A DNA stretch of 53,705 nucleotides from Ruminococcaceae bacterium UBA7075. Lineage in GTDB: Bacteria; Bacillota; Clostridia; Oscillospirales; Acutalibacteraceae. The stretch lies in assembly GCA_002493635.1 (NCBI GenBank), contig DKZL01000061.1, positions 1 to 53,705 of the forward strand, in the 5' to 3' direction. Below, in pieces: positions 7,319-14,916 of the stretch; position 1 is the stretch's first letter; every line of letters begins with the position of its first letter. The position numbers and the translations under genes were made by a program. Under the pieces are notes generated by a model, which was not told the DNA's origin, did not search any database, and saw only the letters and a program-made list of their open reading frames with translations.

Positions 7319-9559
7319 GTGCCACCAAGAAAGAAAAGCACCCCCAAGAGGACATCTAACAAAACTCACGGTGTAATTAATGGTGCAGGTGATATTGTCG
7401 AGCAGCCGATAGTTTCTACCGTCAGAGAAAACTTTATGCCCTATGCAATGAGCGTTATTCTGAGCCGTGCGATTCCTGAGATTGACGGCTTTAAGCCTTC
7501 TCACAGAAAGCTGCTTTATACTATGTATAAAATGGGACTTCTGAACGGTGCAAGAACAAAGTCGGCAAATATTGTCGGTGCAACGATGAAACTTAATCCT
7601 CACGGCGACTCTGCGATTTATGACACAATGGTGCGTTTGTCACGAGGTTACGAGGCACTTTTGCATCCTTATGTTGATTCAAAGGGTAACTTCGGTAAGT
7701 TCTACAGCCGTGATATGGCGTGGGCAGCTTCAAGATATACCGAAGCAAAGCTTGCTCCTATTTGCAGCGAGTTATTTAAGGACATAGATAAGGATACTGT
7801 TGATTTTGTAGATAACTATGACAATACAATGAAAGAACCTTCGCTGCTCCCTACAAGTTTTCCGTCTATCCTTGTCAATACAAATACAGGTATTGCCGTT
7901 GGTATGGCGTCAAATATTTGTTCGTTCAATCTGAAGGAAATCTGTGAAACCACAGCGGCAATTATTCGTGACCCTGAGCACGATGTAAAGTCAACGCTTC
8001 CTGCTCCTGATTTTATCGGCGGTTGTCAGATTATTTATGATGAAAAGGCGATAGATCAGGTTTACAAAACAGGCAAGGGAAGTATCAAGCTGCGTGGACG
8101 ATATGAGTATGACAAGTCGGCTAACTGCATAGATGTACTGTCTATTCCGAGCACAACCACCTGCGAGGTCATCATTGAGAAAATTATCGACCTTGTAAAG
8201 CTTGGCAAAATAAAGGAGATATCCGATATTCGTGATGAAACAGGTATCGACGGTCTGAAAATCACAATAGATTTAAAGCGTGGAGTTGACCCCGACAAAC
8301 TTATGGCAAAGCTTTACCGCTTTACAACACTTGAAGATTCATATGCGTGCAACTTCAACGTGCTTATCGGCGGTGTGCCGATGGTGCTGGGAGTTAAAAC
8401 ACTTTTGGAGGAATGGATTGCATTCCGTATCGAGTGCGTTAAACGCAGAACATATTACGACAGACAGAAAAAGGCAGACAAGCTGCATTTGCTTAAAGGT
8501 CTTGAGAAAATTCTGCTTGATATTGACAAAGCAATCAAAATTGTCAGAGAAACCGAGGAAGAGGTTGAGGTTGTACCTAACCTGATGATTGGCTTTGGAA
8601 TTGATAAAATCCAGGCTGAATATGTGGCTGAAATAAAGCTGCGTCATCTAAACAGAGAATATATTTTAAAGCGTACTCAGGATATTACCGACCTTGAAAA
8701 TGAGATTGTCGAACTGGATGCAATTCTGAAAAGTAAGTCGAGAATCAAGACTATTATCGTAAATGAGCTAAAGGATATTGCTCAAAAATACGGACAGCCC
8801 CGAAAGAGTATCATTATCTATGACGATACTGAGCAGTATGTTGAAGAAATAGAGGAGATTCCCGATTACGCCTGTACTTTCTTCTTTACAAAAGAGGGAT
8901 ATTTCAAGAAGATTACTCCGCAGTCATTGCGAATGAGCGGTGCTCATAAACTTAAAGACGGCGACGAAATTGCTCAGGAAATTGAATTTTCTAACAATTG
9001 CGATTTGCTGTTCTTTACCGACAAAGCGCAGGTATACAAGGCAAAAGCCTCATTCTTTGCTGACACGAAAACAAGCGTGCTTGGTGACTATGTGCCTGCA
9101 AAACTCGGTATGGATGAGGGTGAAAATGCGGTATTTATGGTAGCTACAAAGGATTACAAAGGTATTTTGTTGTTCGGCTTTGAGAATGGCAAGATTGCAA
9201 AGGTACCGCTTGAATCTTATGCTACAAAAACTAACCGTAAAAAGCTAACAGGTGCTTATTCCGATAAGTCGCCACTTGCACAGATGATATACTTGCAGGA
9301 GGACAAAGAAATAGTGCTCAAGGATTCCTCCGGTAAGCTTCTGCTTGTGCATACAGGTGCTTTGACGCTCAAAACAACACGTTCAACACAGGGTGTTGCA
9401 GTAATGAAATTCCGTAAAGGGCACAGGTTGTTTGAAATAAAAGAATATGAAGAGGGAATGTTTGCAAATCCGGATTATTACAGAAGAAGCACGCTTCCAG
9501 TGCTTGGTAAGGATGTCTCAGATGATGATGCGGAAGGTGCACAGTTATCTCTGATATAA
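7319..9559 (+). CDS. parC: Type IIA topoisomerase subunit A (topoisomerase IV ParC-like)
   Basis: A DNA-cleaving subunit of about 746 residues. The active-site Tyr lies in AASRYTEAKL (about residue 140), and the quinolone-pocket helix is NPHGDSAIYD with Ser and Asp at the usual resistance positions. A coiled-coil gate and a beta-pinwheel C-terminal domain follow, but the canonical GyrA box (QRRGGKG) is absent, favouring decatenase over gyrase. The longest frame begins at GTG 7310, but the ribosome site AAAGGCGG (7303-7310) overlaps it. GTG 7319, 8 bases downstream, is the better start. The gene is 48 bases after parE with no terminator between. Confidence 0.82.
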   Translation: MPPRKKSTPKRTSNKTHGVINGAGDIVEQPIVSTVRENFMPYAMSVILSRAIPEIDGFKPSHRKLLYTMYKMGLLNGARTKSANIVGATMKLNPHGDSAIYDTMVRLSRGYEALLHPYVDSKGNFGKFYSRDMAWAASRYTEAKLAPICSELFKDIDKDTVDFVDNYDNTMKEPSLLPTSFPSILVNTNTGIAVGMASNICSFNLKEICETTAAIIRDPEHDVKSTLPAPDFIGGCQIIYDEKAIDQVYKTGKGSIKLRGRYEYDKSANCIDVLSIPSTTTCEVIIEKIIDLVKLGKIKEISDIRDETGIDGLKITIDLKRGVDPDKLMAKLYRFTTLEDSYACNFNVLIGGVPMVLGVKTLLEEWIAFRIECVKRRTYYDRQKKADKLHLLKGLEKILLDIDKAIKIVRETEEEVEVVPNLMIGFGIDKIQAEYVAEIKLRHLNREYILKRTQDITDLENEIVELDAILKSKSRIKTIIVNELKDIAQKYGQPRKSIIIYDDTEQYVEEIEEIPDYACTFFFTKEGYFKKITPQSLRMSGAHKLKDGDEIAQEIEFSNNCDLLFFTDKAQVYKAKASFFADTKTSVLGDYVPAKLGMDEGENAVFMVATKDYKGILLFGFENGKIAKVPLESYATKTNRKKLTGAYSDKSPLAQMIYLQEDKEIVLKDSSGKLLLVHTGALTLKTTRSTQGVAVMKFRKGHRLFEIKEYEEGMFANPDYYRRSTLPVLGKDVSDDDAEGAQLSLI

Positions 9560-9586
9560 ATTTTGTCAAAATTTTTCAAAATTCTC

Positions 9587-9615
9587 TTGCAAATTTGGTT
9601 TTAATATGTTAAACT
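9587..9615 (+). promoter_or_regulatory. secG promoter
   Basis: TTGCAA (9587-9592) and TAAACT (9610-9615) with 17-base spacing, 48 bases ahead of the secG start. An AT-rich hairpin (9558-9576) between parC and this promoter may be a weak terminator. Confidence 0.55.
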
Positions 9616-9662
9616 AAATTAGTTATTAAATGTATTTTACTATTTATGAAAGGAAGATATAT

Positions 9663-9914
9663 ATGGGAGCTTTAGGTATTACACTCGGCATAGTGCTTGC
9701 ACTTGTAGCTGTTGCAATTATCATTGTAATTATTCTTCAGGAAGGTAACCAGCAGGGACTCGGCGTTGTTTCAGGTGCTGCTGATTCATACTTCTCAAAG
9801 AATAAGGCTCGTTCAATTGATGCAAAGCTTGCTCGTTGGACAAAGTATTGCATTGCAGTATTTGTTGCTTTTGTTCTTGCACTCAATGTACTTGCACATT
9901 TTAACCTTCTGTAA
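9663..9914 (+). CDS. secG: Preprotein translocase subunit SecG
   Basis: An 83-residue inner-membrane subunit of the SecYEG channel. Two hydrophobic helices (about residues 3-26 and 60-80) flank a cytoplasmic loop with the family motif LQEGNQQGLGVVSGAAD and a basic segment. A longer frame begins 33 bases upstream, but AGGAAG (9651-9656) is well spaced only for ATG 9663. It has its own promoter and a strong terminator, so it looks like a single-gene unit. Confidence 0.93.
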   Translation: MGALGITLGIVLALVAVAIIIVIILQEGNQQGLGVVSGAADSYFSKNKARSIDAKLARWTKYCIAVFVAFVLALNVLAHFNLL

Positions 9915-9941
9915 GTATAAATTAATTTTTTACAGCATATT

Positions 9942-9979
9942 AATAGACCATTGGAGCTTATCCAATGGTCTATTTTTTG
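9942..9979 (+). terminator. secG terminator
   Basis: A perfect 14-bp stem (9942-9955 with 9961-9974), loop GCTTA, followed by a run of T. Confidence 0.93.
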
Positions 9980-10009
9980 TAAGAAAACTGTACTATAGGA
10001 GTTGATAAT

Positions 10010-10270
10010 ATGCCATGGTGGGAAATTTGTATTATACTGTTCTGTGTGTTTATTATTTTTGCAATCATTCACTATAAAGGCAAAAATAAACGCCCGTTCA
10101 AAAGGGCGCTCATATCTATGATTTGCGGAATTGTAACATTGCTTGCAGTAAATCTGACAGGCAGCTTTACAGGTGTTGTTCTGCCTGTCAGCCTCCTATC
10201 ACTAATGATTTCCGTAATCGGAGGAATCCCCGGAGTAACACTTATGCTGGCACTCTCATTGTTTTTCTGA
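10010..10270 (+). CDS. BofA-family protein (pro-sigma-K processing inhibitor-like)
   Basis: An 86-residue, almost wholly hydrophobic protein. Helix 1 is about residues 4-21, then a basic loop (YKGKNKRPFKRA), helix 2 about 32-48, and a C-terminal hydrophobic stretch with the family signature GGIPGVTLML. In Bacillus BofA holds the SpoIVFB protease inactive in the forespore outer membrane until SpoIVB cuts it. SpoIVB is encoded at 35 kb here, which supports a sporulation role. AGGAGT precedes the ATG. The match is to the family pattern; function in this organism is inferred, and no SpoIVFB-like gene is certain in the window. Confidence 0.72.
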   Translation: MPWWEICIILFCVFIIFAIIHYKGKNKRPFKRALISMICGIVTLLAVNLTGSFTGVVLPVSLLSLMISVIGGIPGVTLMLALSLFF

Positions 10271-10331
10271 TGATTTTATAAGTTTCGTTATTGTTCCGAA
10301 GTTTACATATTTAAGAAAACTTGTGACGTGT

Positions 10332-10934
10332 TTATAATGCACCGTATATTTCTTCAAGTGCTGCACCAACGCTTTCTCTGTCCTTTGTAACAAGTGCAAG
10401 CATTACGCTATACACTGCTGACGGATATTCATAAAAATTATTTTTCATCATCTGAGCCTGTTCATAGCTTGGTGCGTATAGGGTGAAGGTCATAAGATTT
10501 GTACTTCCGCCTGAAATTGTAAAATTAACATCATAGCCGTTGTCAGTTTTACTAATCTCAACATTGTTTTCACGCTCAGTTTTCTTTTGATTTAAAAGCC
10601 TTGTAGCACATCTGTATGCCTTTTCCTTTACGGAGTGAGGAAGACTGGTTTCAAGCTGACTGGCAATCATTCTGCCGTTTTGAGTAAGTACAAAGCCGTT
10701 TTCACCGATATTGTCCTGCTGTTCCTTAAGATTTCCGTTCAGAACAAGCTCGTCAAAAGCAGAACTGACCTCAAAATAGTTTGCAAGACTTTCATTTAGT
10801 ATCGAATTTATTATAATTTCCTTGTCAATATTTTCTTTAACAGAATTAAAAAGATAACAAATTAAGATTTTAATCTCATTTTTACTTCTTAAACCGCCTG
10901 GAAGTATTCCCTCGTCAAATGTATCAAAAGCCAT
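10332..10934 (-). CDS. DUF4364 family protein
   Basis: About 200 residues, soluble. The N-terminus (GLRSKNEIKILICYLF) and following residues look like a winged-helix segment: an FEVSSAFDELVLNGNL helix pair, then FVLTQNGRMIASQLE as in MarR/PadR-type wings. The C-terminal half is an alpha/beta domain. This is a conserved clostridial family of unknown function. A GTG nine bases further upstream opens the longest frame, but AGGTGA is placed for the ATG at 10934. It lies alone, convergent with the BofA-like gene. A transcription-regulator role is only suggested by the fold pattern. Confidence 0.75.
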   Translation of the reverse strand: MAFDTFDEGILPGGLRSKNEIKILICYLFNSVKENIDKEIIINSILNESLANYFEVSSAFDELVLNGNLKEQQDNIGENGFVLTQNGRMIASQLETSLPHSVKEKAYRCATRLLNQKKTERENNVEISKTDNGYDVNFTISGGSTNLMTFTLYAPSYEQAQMMKNNFYEYPSAVYSVMLALVTKDRESVGAALEEIYGAL

Positions 10935-11010
10935 AATAATCACCTGATATAAATATTATAACAATTATAGCATATAATAATCAAAATATGTGTATTTTAA
11001 AGAAAATAAA

Positions 11011-11061
11011 TTGACTATTAATTTTTGTTATGGTAAAATTATATCAGCAGTTTTACTGCTG
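11011..11061 (+). promoter_or_regulatory. Promoter and leader hairpin of the nfeD-SPFH operon
   Basis: TTGACT (11011-11016) and TAAAAT (11034-11039) are 17 bases apart. A 7-bp hairpin (CAGCAGT/ACTGCTG, 11045-11061) starts at the expected transcript 5' end, without a T run. A second small stem (TGCGG 11084-11088 with CCGCA 11096-11100) precedes the ribosome site. The leader is about 70 bases. A 5' stabiliser hairpin is the simplest reading. Confidence 0.6.
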
Positions 11062-11114
11062 ACGGCAGATATATTTATTGCGTGCGGATGTTAGACCGCA
11101 AAAGGGGGATGACT

Positions 11115-11549
11115 ATGCAGGAATATATGCCCTTTATCTGGATAGGATTTGCTGTACTTATGGCTGTGTGCGAGGCGTTTACATCTCAGCTTGTTTCAAT
11201 TTGGTTTGTAATCGGAGCAGGATGTGCGGCTGTCGCAACAATTTTTACACCCTCAATTCCTATTCAGTCAGCTGTGTTCTTGATTGTATCGTTGGTGGCT
11301 CTTATTGTTACAAGACCTCTTGTAAACAAGCTGAAAAAGAGCAAATCACGAATCAGCACAAATGCAGAAAGACTTATAGGTCGTATCGGCGATGTGATTT
11401 CCGATATTACGGACGCTGAAACGATAGGTCAGGTAAAGGTATCGGGTGAAATCTGGAGTGCAAAATCAGCTAACACTCCGATTTTAAAAGGTGAAAAAAT
11501 TAAGGTGCTTTCTATTGAAGGCGTTAAATTAATTGTTGAGAAGATTTAA
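11115..11549 (+). CDS. NfeD-like membrane protein
   Basis: A 144-residue protein with three to four hydrophobic segments in the first 75 residues (WIGFAVLMAVCEAF; LVSIWFVIGAGCAAVATIF; SAVFLIVSLVALIVTRPLV), then a C-terminal OB-fold domain of about 60 residues (LIGRIGDVISDI...GEIWSAKSANTPILKGEKIKVLSIEGVKLIV). This is the short NfeD type. These proteins partner SPFH/stomatin proteins and regulate their assembly. The next gene, 11 bases downstream, encodes one. A GTG 33 bases upstream is in frame, but the GGGGG site (11104-11108) fits ATG 11115. Confidence 0.88.
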   Translation: MQEYMPFIWIGFAVLMAVCEAFTSQLVSIWFVIGAGCAAVATIFTPSIPIQSAVFLIVSLVALIVTRPLVNKLKKSKSRISTNAERLIGRIGDVISDITDAETIGQVKVSGEIWSAKSANTPILKGEKIKVLSIEGVKLIVEKI

Positions 11550-11560
11550 AGGAGAAAATT

Positions 11561-12466
11561 ATGCCGGGACTTATTATTTTAGGAATTATTGTGTTTATTT
11601 TGCTTCTTGTTGTTGTTAGTAACATCAAGATTGTTCCTCAGGCTCACGCTTATGTTGTTGAGCGTTTGGGTGCATACCACGCAACTTGGGAAACAGGATT
11701 GCACGTAAAAATTCCGTTCATTGACAGAATTTCAAAAAAGGTTTCATTAAAGGAACAGGTAGTAGATTTCCCTCCTCAGCCGGTTATCACCCGTGATAAT
11801 GTTACAATGCAGATTGATACGGTAGTTTATTTTGAGATTACCGATCCGAAGCTTTACTGCTATGGTGTTGAACGTCCTCTTAGTGCCATTGAAAATCTTA
11901 CTGCAACAACCTTGCGTAATATTATCGGTGATCTGGAGCTTGATAACACTCTTACATCACGTGATACGATTAACGATAAAATCAGAATTATCCTTGATGA
12001 AGCAACAGATGCTTGGGGAATAAAGGTGCTCAGAGTTGAGCTTAAAAATATTTTGCCTCCTCGTGAAATTCAGGATGCAATGGAAAAGCAGATGAAGGCA
12101 GAGCGTGAGCGCCGTGCTAAGATTCTGGATGCAGAAGGTGAAAAGAGCAGTCAGATACTCGTTGCCGAGGGACTTAAGGAGTCAGCTATTTTGAAGGCTG
12201 AAGCCGTTAAAGCTCAAAAAATTAAGGAGGCAGAGGGTGAAGCAGAGGCTATTCTAAGAGTACAAAAAGCTAATGCAGATGCACTCAGAATGCTAAACGA
12301 AGCTGCTCCGACCGACAGAATTATTCAGCTTAAGTCACTTGAAGCATTTGCAAAGGCTGCTGACGGTAAGGCTACAAAAATTATTGTTCCGTCTGATATT
12401 CAAAGCCTTGCCGGAAGTGTGACAGCAATAAAAGAACTTTGGAAAGATGATGCTACCAAGGCATAA
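11561..12466 (+). CDS. SPFH/band 7 (stomatin-like) membrane protein
   Basis: A 301-residue protein: one N-terminal membrane helix (residues 2-22), a band-7/SPFH domain (about 25-185; IVPQAHAYVVERLGAY, LKEQVVDFPPQPVITRDN), then a long Ala/Glu/Lys coiled coil (about 175-245; repeated AEG units) and a small C-terminal hydrophobic patch. It belongs with QmcA/stomatin proteins that oligomerise into rings at membrane microdomains and influence protease access. The operon with NfeD supports this. It should sit in the inner membrane with its bulk on one face. No catalytic function is expected. Confidence 0.92.
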   Translation: MPGLIILGIIVFILLLVVVSNIKIVPQAHAYVVERLGAYHATWETGLHVKIPFIDRISKKVSLKEQVVDFPPQPVITRDNVTMQIDTVVYFEITDPKLYCYGVERPLSAIENLTATTLRNIIGDLELDNTLTSRDTINDKIRIILDEATDAWGIKVLRVELKNILPPREIQDAMEKQMKAERERRAKILDAEGEKSSQILVAEGLKESAILKAEAVKAQKIKEAEGEAEAILRVQKANADALRMLNEAAPTDRIIQLKSLEAFAKAADGKATKIIVPSDIQSLAGSVTAIKELWKDDATKA

Positions 12467-12537
12467 AAGCCAAATTATTTCACAGAATAATATTGCAGAT
12501 ACACAGTTTGATTTTTTGTGATATTGTGCTAATTAAG

Positions 12538-12570
12538 CCGTAGGCACAGCGATGTGCCTACGGATATTTT
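12538..12570 (+). terminator. Terminator-like hairpin after the SPFH gene
   Basis: A perfect 11-bp stem (CCGTAGGCACA 12538-12548 with TGTGCCTACGG 12553-12563) closed by a GCGA (GNRA) tetraloop, followed by a weak ATATTTT tail. Confidence 0.7.
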
Positions 12571-12577
12571 ATAATGC

Positions 12578-12721
12578 TATCTGATTAAAAATAGACAATC
12601 TTAATGGACTGATTTCCGTGTGACTTTGTTATTGTCCTTGCAAGGCGCCAGCCTTGCGGCGTCCGCTGCCTCGTCACACGAAAATCATTCTCATTAATCT
12701 TAGTCTACTTTTAATCAAATA
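12578..12721. repeat. Palindromic MITE-like intergenic repeat
   Basis: A 144-bp element. The outer arms (about 12578-12624 and 12673-12721) are imperfect inverted repeats of about 45 bp, starting GATTAAAA and ending TTTTAATC, with GTGTGAC/GTCACAC at the inner edge. The centre holds a perfect 7-bp hairpin (GCAAGGC-GCCA-GCCTTGC, 12640-12657) and is more GC-rich than the surroundings. No ORF lies inside. This is the structure of a miniature inverted-repeat element or REP-type sequence. No second copy occurs in the window, so mobility is an inference. Confidence 0.65.
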
Positions 12722-12745
12722 CCAGTATTATACAGAGGTATAGGA

Positions 12746-14149
12746 ATGTTATTGCTTAATTTATCATGGTATTTTATAGTGTTCTCTTTTCTGGGATGGT
12801 TTGCCGACGGAATAAGAACGCTTTTTACTGAGCACAGATTTCATAATCGTGGATTTTTAGCCTCTTCATTCTGCCCTGCGTACGGAGGATGTGCAGTTGT
12901 TATGTATCTTGCACTTAATCCACTTAGAGAAAATAAAATTATTTTGTTTGCATCAAGCACGATTATTTTGGCGGTAACGTTCATTATAATTGGATTTGTT
13001 TCAGAAAAAATAATGGGTTTTAAGCCGTGGGATTTTTCAGATAACAAATTCAATATAGGCAGCTATATGACGGTTCCGTATGCACTTTTACTCGGAATAA
13101 CGGGTACAATTCTTGTAGGCTTGATTATACCTGTATTGGACACACTTTTAATACACATACCTCTAAAAATCAGCATAACGCTTGTCTTGTGTATTTTCAT
13201 ATTTTTACTGATTGATACAATTTTTTCTTTTGTTACGATTATAAGGCTAAAGAAAAAAATCAAAGCTCTTCATGAAGATGCAGCTTTACTTGAAAAGGGA
13301 GTATCACAGGAGAAAATTGATGAAGTTCGTGAAAACTATAACAAGCTGTTTACGCAGAATCTTTTGCGCAAGCGCCTTGCCTCGGCGTTTCCGGAACTGA
13401 AGAAAAGAGTGTACGTTCAGGAAATTGCGGACAAGCTTGAGGGAGTCAAGCTTGATAATATGAAGGAATATACAACTGTATATGAGAGTAAAGAAGAAAA
13501 GCCGTTTGCTTTCGGATTGTGTTTTACAAAATTATTTTATCTTTTTGTTATAGGTTCGTTTGTCGGAACTGTTCTTGAAACTATATGGGCAGTTATTGTA
13601 GAAGGGCACTTTGAATTCAGGGTTGGTATGGTATATGGACCGTTTATTCCGGTTTACGGCGGCGGAGCGTGCTTTCTGACTATTGTGCTATATAAACTCT
13701 ACAAACTTAATGATACCTTGATTTATGCCATCAGCGCAGTTGTAGGCGCAACATTTGAATATATTTGCTCATGGCTTCAGGAAACATTTTTAGGTACTGT
13801 ATCATGGGATTACAGCAACACTCCGTTTAATTTTAACGGCAGGACAAACCTTATGTATGCACTTATATGGGGCTTTCTGGGACTTGTATGGGTCAGATAC
13901 TTATATCCGTTTGCTGCAAAGCTTATTGAAAAAATTCCAAAGCGTGCAGGTTCCATTCTGACCACATTTCTCATTATTTTTATGATTTTTAACTCTGTAA
14001 TGTCTGTCGCAGCCGTTTGGCGCTGGGAACAGCGAGATGACGGAATTGAAGCACAGAGCAGCTTTGAAATGTATCTTGACAAGTATTTTGATGATGATAA
14101 AATGGAAATGCTTTTTCCTCATATGCAGTCAACCGAAGATAATGATTAG
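12746..14149 (+). CDS. CmpB-type putative membrane transporter protein (duplicated domain)
   Basis: A 467-residue polytopic membrane protein that appears to be two copies of one domain. Each half opens with a membrane helix ending in a Trp/Glu-rich turn (FLGWFADGIRTLFTEHRF about residues 15-32; FVGTVLETIWAVIVEGHF about 270-290). A conserved PAYGG or PVYGG motif follows (about 46-50 and 305-310), then W-D-(Y/F)-S in each half. A charged cytoplasmic stretch (about 165-250) links them. This fits the family called putative ABC transporter type IV (CmpB), whose transport role is predicted only. No ATPase gene is adjacent. The start follows an AGAGG-like site. Confidence 0.72.
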   Translation: MLLLNLSWYFIVFSFLGWFADGIRTLFTEHRFHNRGFLASSFCPAYGGCAVVMYLALNPLRENKIILFASSTIILAVTFIIIGFVSEKIMGFKPWDFSDNKFNIGSYMTVPYALLLGITGTILVGLIIPVLDTLLIHIPLKISITLVLCIFIFLLIDTIFSFVTIIRLKKKIKALHEDAALLEKGVSQEKIDEVRENYNKLFTQNLLRKRLASAFPELKKRVYVQEIADKLEGVKLDNMKEYTTVYESKEEKPFAFGLCFTKLFYLFVIGSFVGTVLETIWAVIVEGHFEFRVGMVYGPFIPVYGGGACFLTIVLYKLYKLNDTLIYAISAVVGATFEYICSWLQETFLGTVSWDYSNTPFNFNGRTNLMYALIWGFLGLVWVRYLYPFAAKLIEKIPKRAGSILTTFLIIFMIFNSVMSVAAVWRWEQRDDGIEAQSSFEMYLDKYFDDDKMEMLFPHMQSTEDND

Positions 14150-14250
14150 GAAAGTATCAATGCAGATGCTCATACTATTGATATGTCTTAAAACTTTAAA
14201 TCAGCAAATAAATATTACACATCAGCACAAAATTAAATATAAATTTATAT

Positions 14251-14278
14251 AGTCGGGCAAAAATCAGCCCGACTTTTT
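14251..14278 (+). terminator. Intrinsic terminator after the CmpB-type gene
   Basis: An 8-bp GC-rich stem (AGTCGGGC 14251-14258 with GCCCGACT 14267-14274), loop of 8, then TTTTT. The roughly 95 bases between the gene and this stem hold no convincing ORF; a 7-bp inverted repeat (14155-14161 with 14177-14183) is present. Confidence 0.9.
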
Positions 14279-14315
14279 GTGTTCAAGATTAAAATAAAAT
14301 AATTGTTGCTTTCTA

Positions 14316-14363
14316 TTGAAATTTGTACTAATTTTTTATATAATATAAACGATAATGGTTATC
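14316..14363 (+). promoter_or_regulatory. Purine operon promoter with a palindrome at the start site
   Basis: TTGAAA (14316-14321) and TATAAT (14339-14344) are 17 bases apart. A 13-bp palindrome, GATAATGGTTATC (14351-14363), lies exactly where transcription should begin. It resembles a Fur/PerR 7-1-7 half-operator with one mismatch, but could equally bind another repressor. No guanine riboswitch or PurR box was recognised in the short leader. Confidence 0.65.
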
Positions 14364-14418
14364 ATATAATTTTTAATAAAGGTAAAAAATTATCTTTGTT
14401 TAGGTTAGGAGCATAGTT

Positions 14419-14916
14419 ATGAAAAAAGTTGCAATCATAATGGGTTCTGACAGTGATTTTCCGGTTGTGTCAAAAGCTGTCAAGAAGCTCAAGGAATTTG
14501 AAGTTGATTATGAGGTTCATGTAATGAGTGCGCACAGAACACCCGATGCCGCTATTGAGTTTTCGGCAAATGCCAAAAAGAACGGTTTCGGTGTGATTAT
14601 TGCAGCCGCAGGTATGGCGGCTCACCTTGCAGGTGTACTTGCTGCAAAGACTACACTGCCTGTAATCGGTATTCCCTGTAAATCAGCTCAGCTTGACGGT
14701 ATGGATGCACTTTTGGCTACTGTTATGATGCCTACAGGAATACCTGTTGCGACTGTTGCAGTTGACGGTGCGGCTAATGCTGCTATTCTGGCAGTTGAAA
14801 TGCTTGCGCTTTCAGATGACACTCTTGCAGAAAAACTTGAAACAATGAAATCAGATATGGAAAAAGGCGTTGCCGAAAAAGACAAGGCAATGCAGATTAA
14901 GGTGGCAGAGCTTTGA
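14419..14916 (+). CDS. purE: 5-(carboxyamino)imidazole ribonucleotide mutase
   Basis: A 165-residue PurE. The active-site loops are GSDSDF (residues 9-14) and SAHRTP (about 42-47), with the conserved AAGMAAHL and PVIGIPCKS segments. It moves a carboxyl group to form CAIR in de novo purine synthesis. No purK follows, so either PurK is elsewhere or the enzyme uses CO2 directly as class II PurE does; the sequence read by eye does not settle this. First gene of the seven-gene purine operon. The TAGGAGC ribosome site is well placed. Its stop overlaps the start of purF. Confidence 0.96.
   Translation: MKKVAIIMGSDSDFPVVSKAVKKLKEFEVDYEVHVMSAHRTPDAAIEFSANAKKNGFGVIIAAAGMAAHLAGVLAAKTTLPVIGIPCKSAQLDGMDALLATVMMPTGIPVATVAVDGAANAAILAVEMLALSDDTLAEKLETMKSDMEKGVAEKDKAMQIKVAEL

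Noticed and set aside
14345..14418. Guanine riboswitch before purE
   Set aside because: The leader is too short and lacks the conserved junction sequence.
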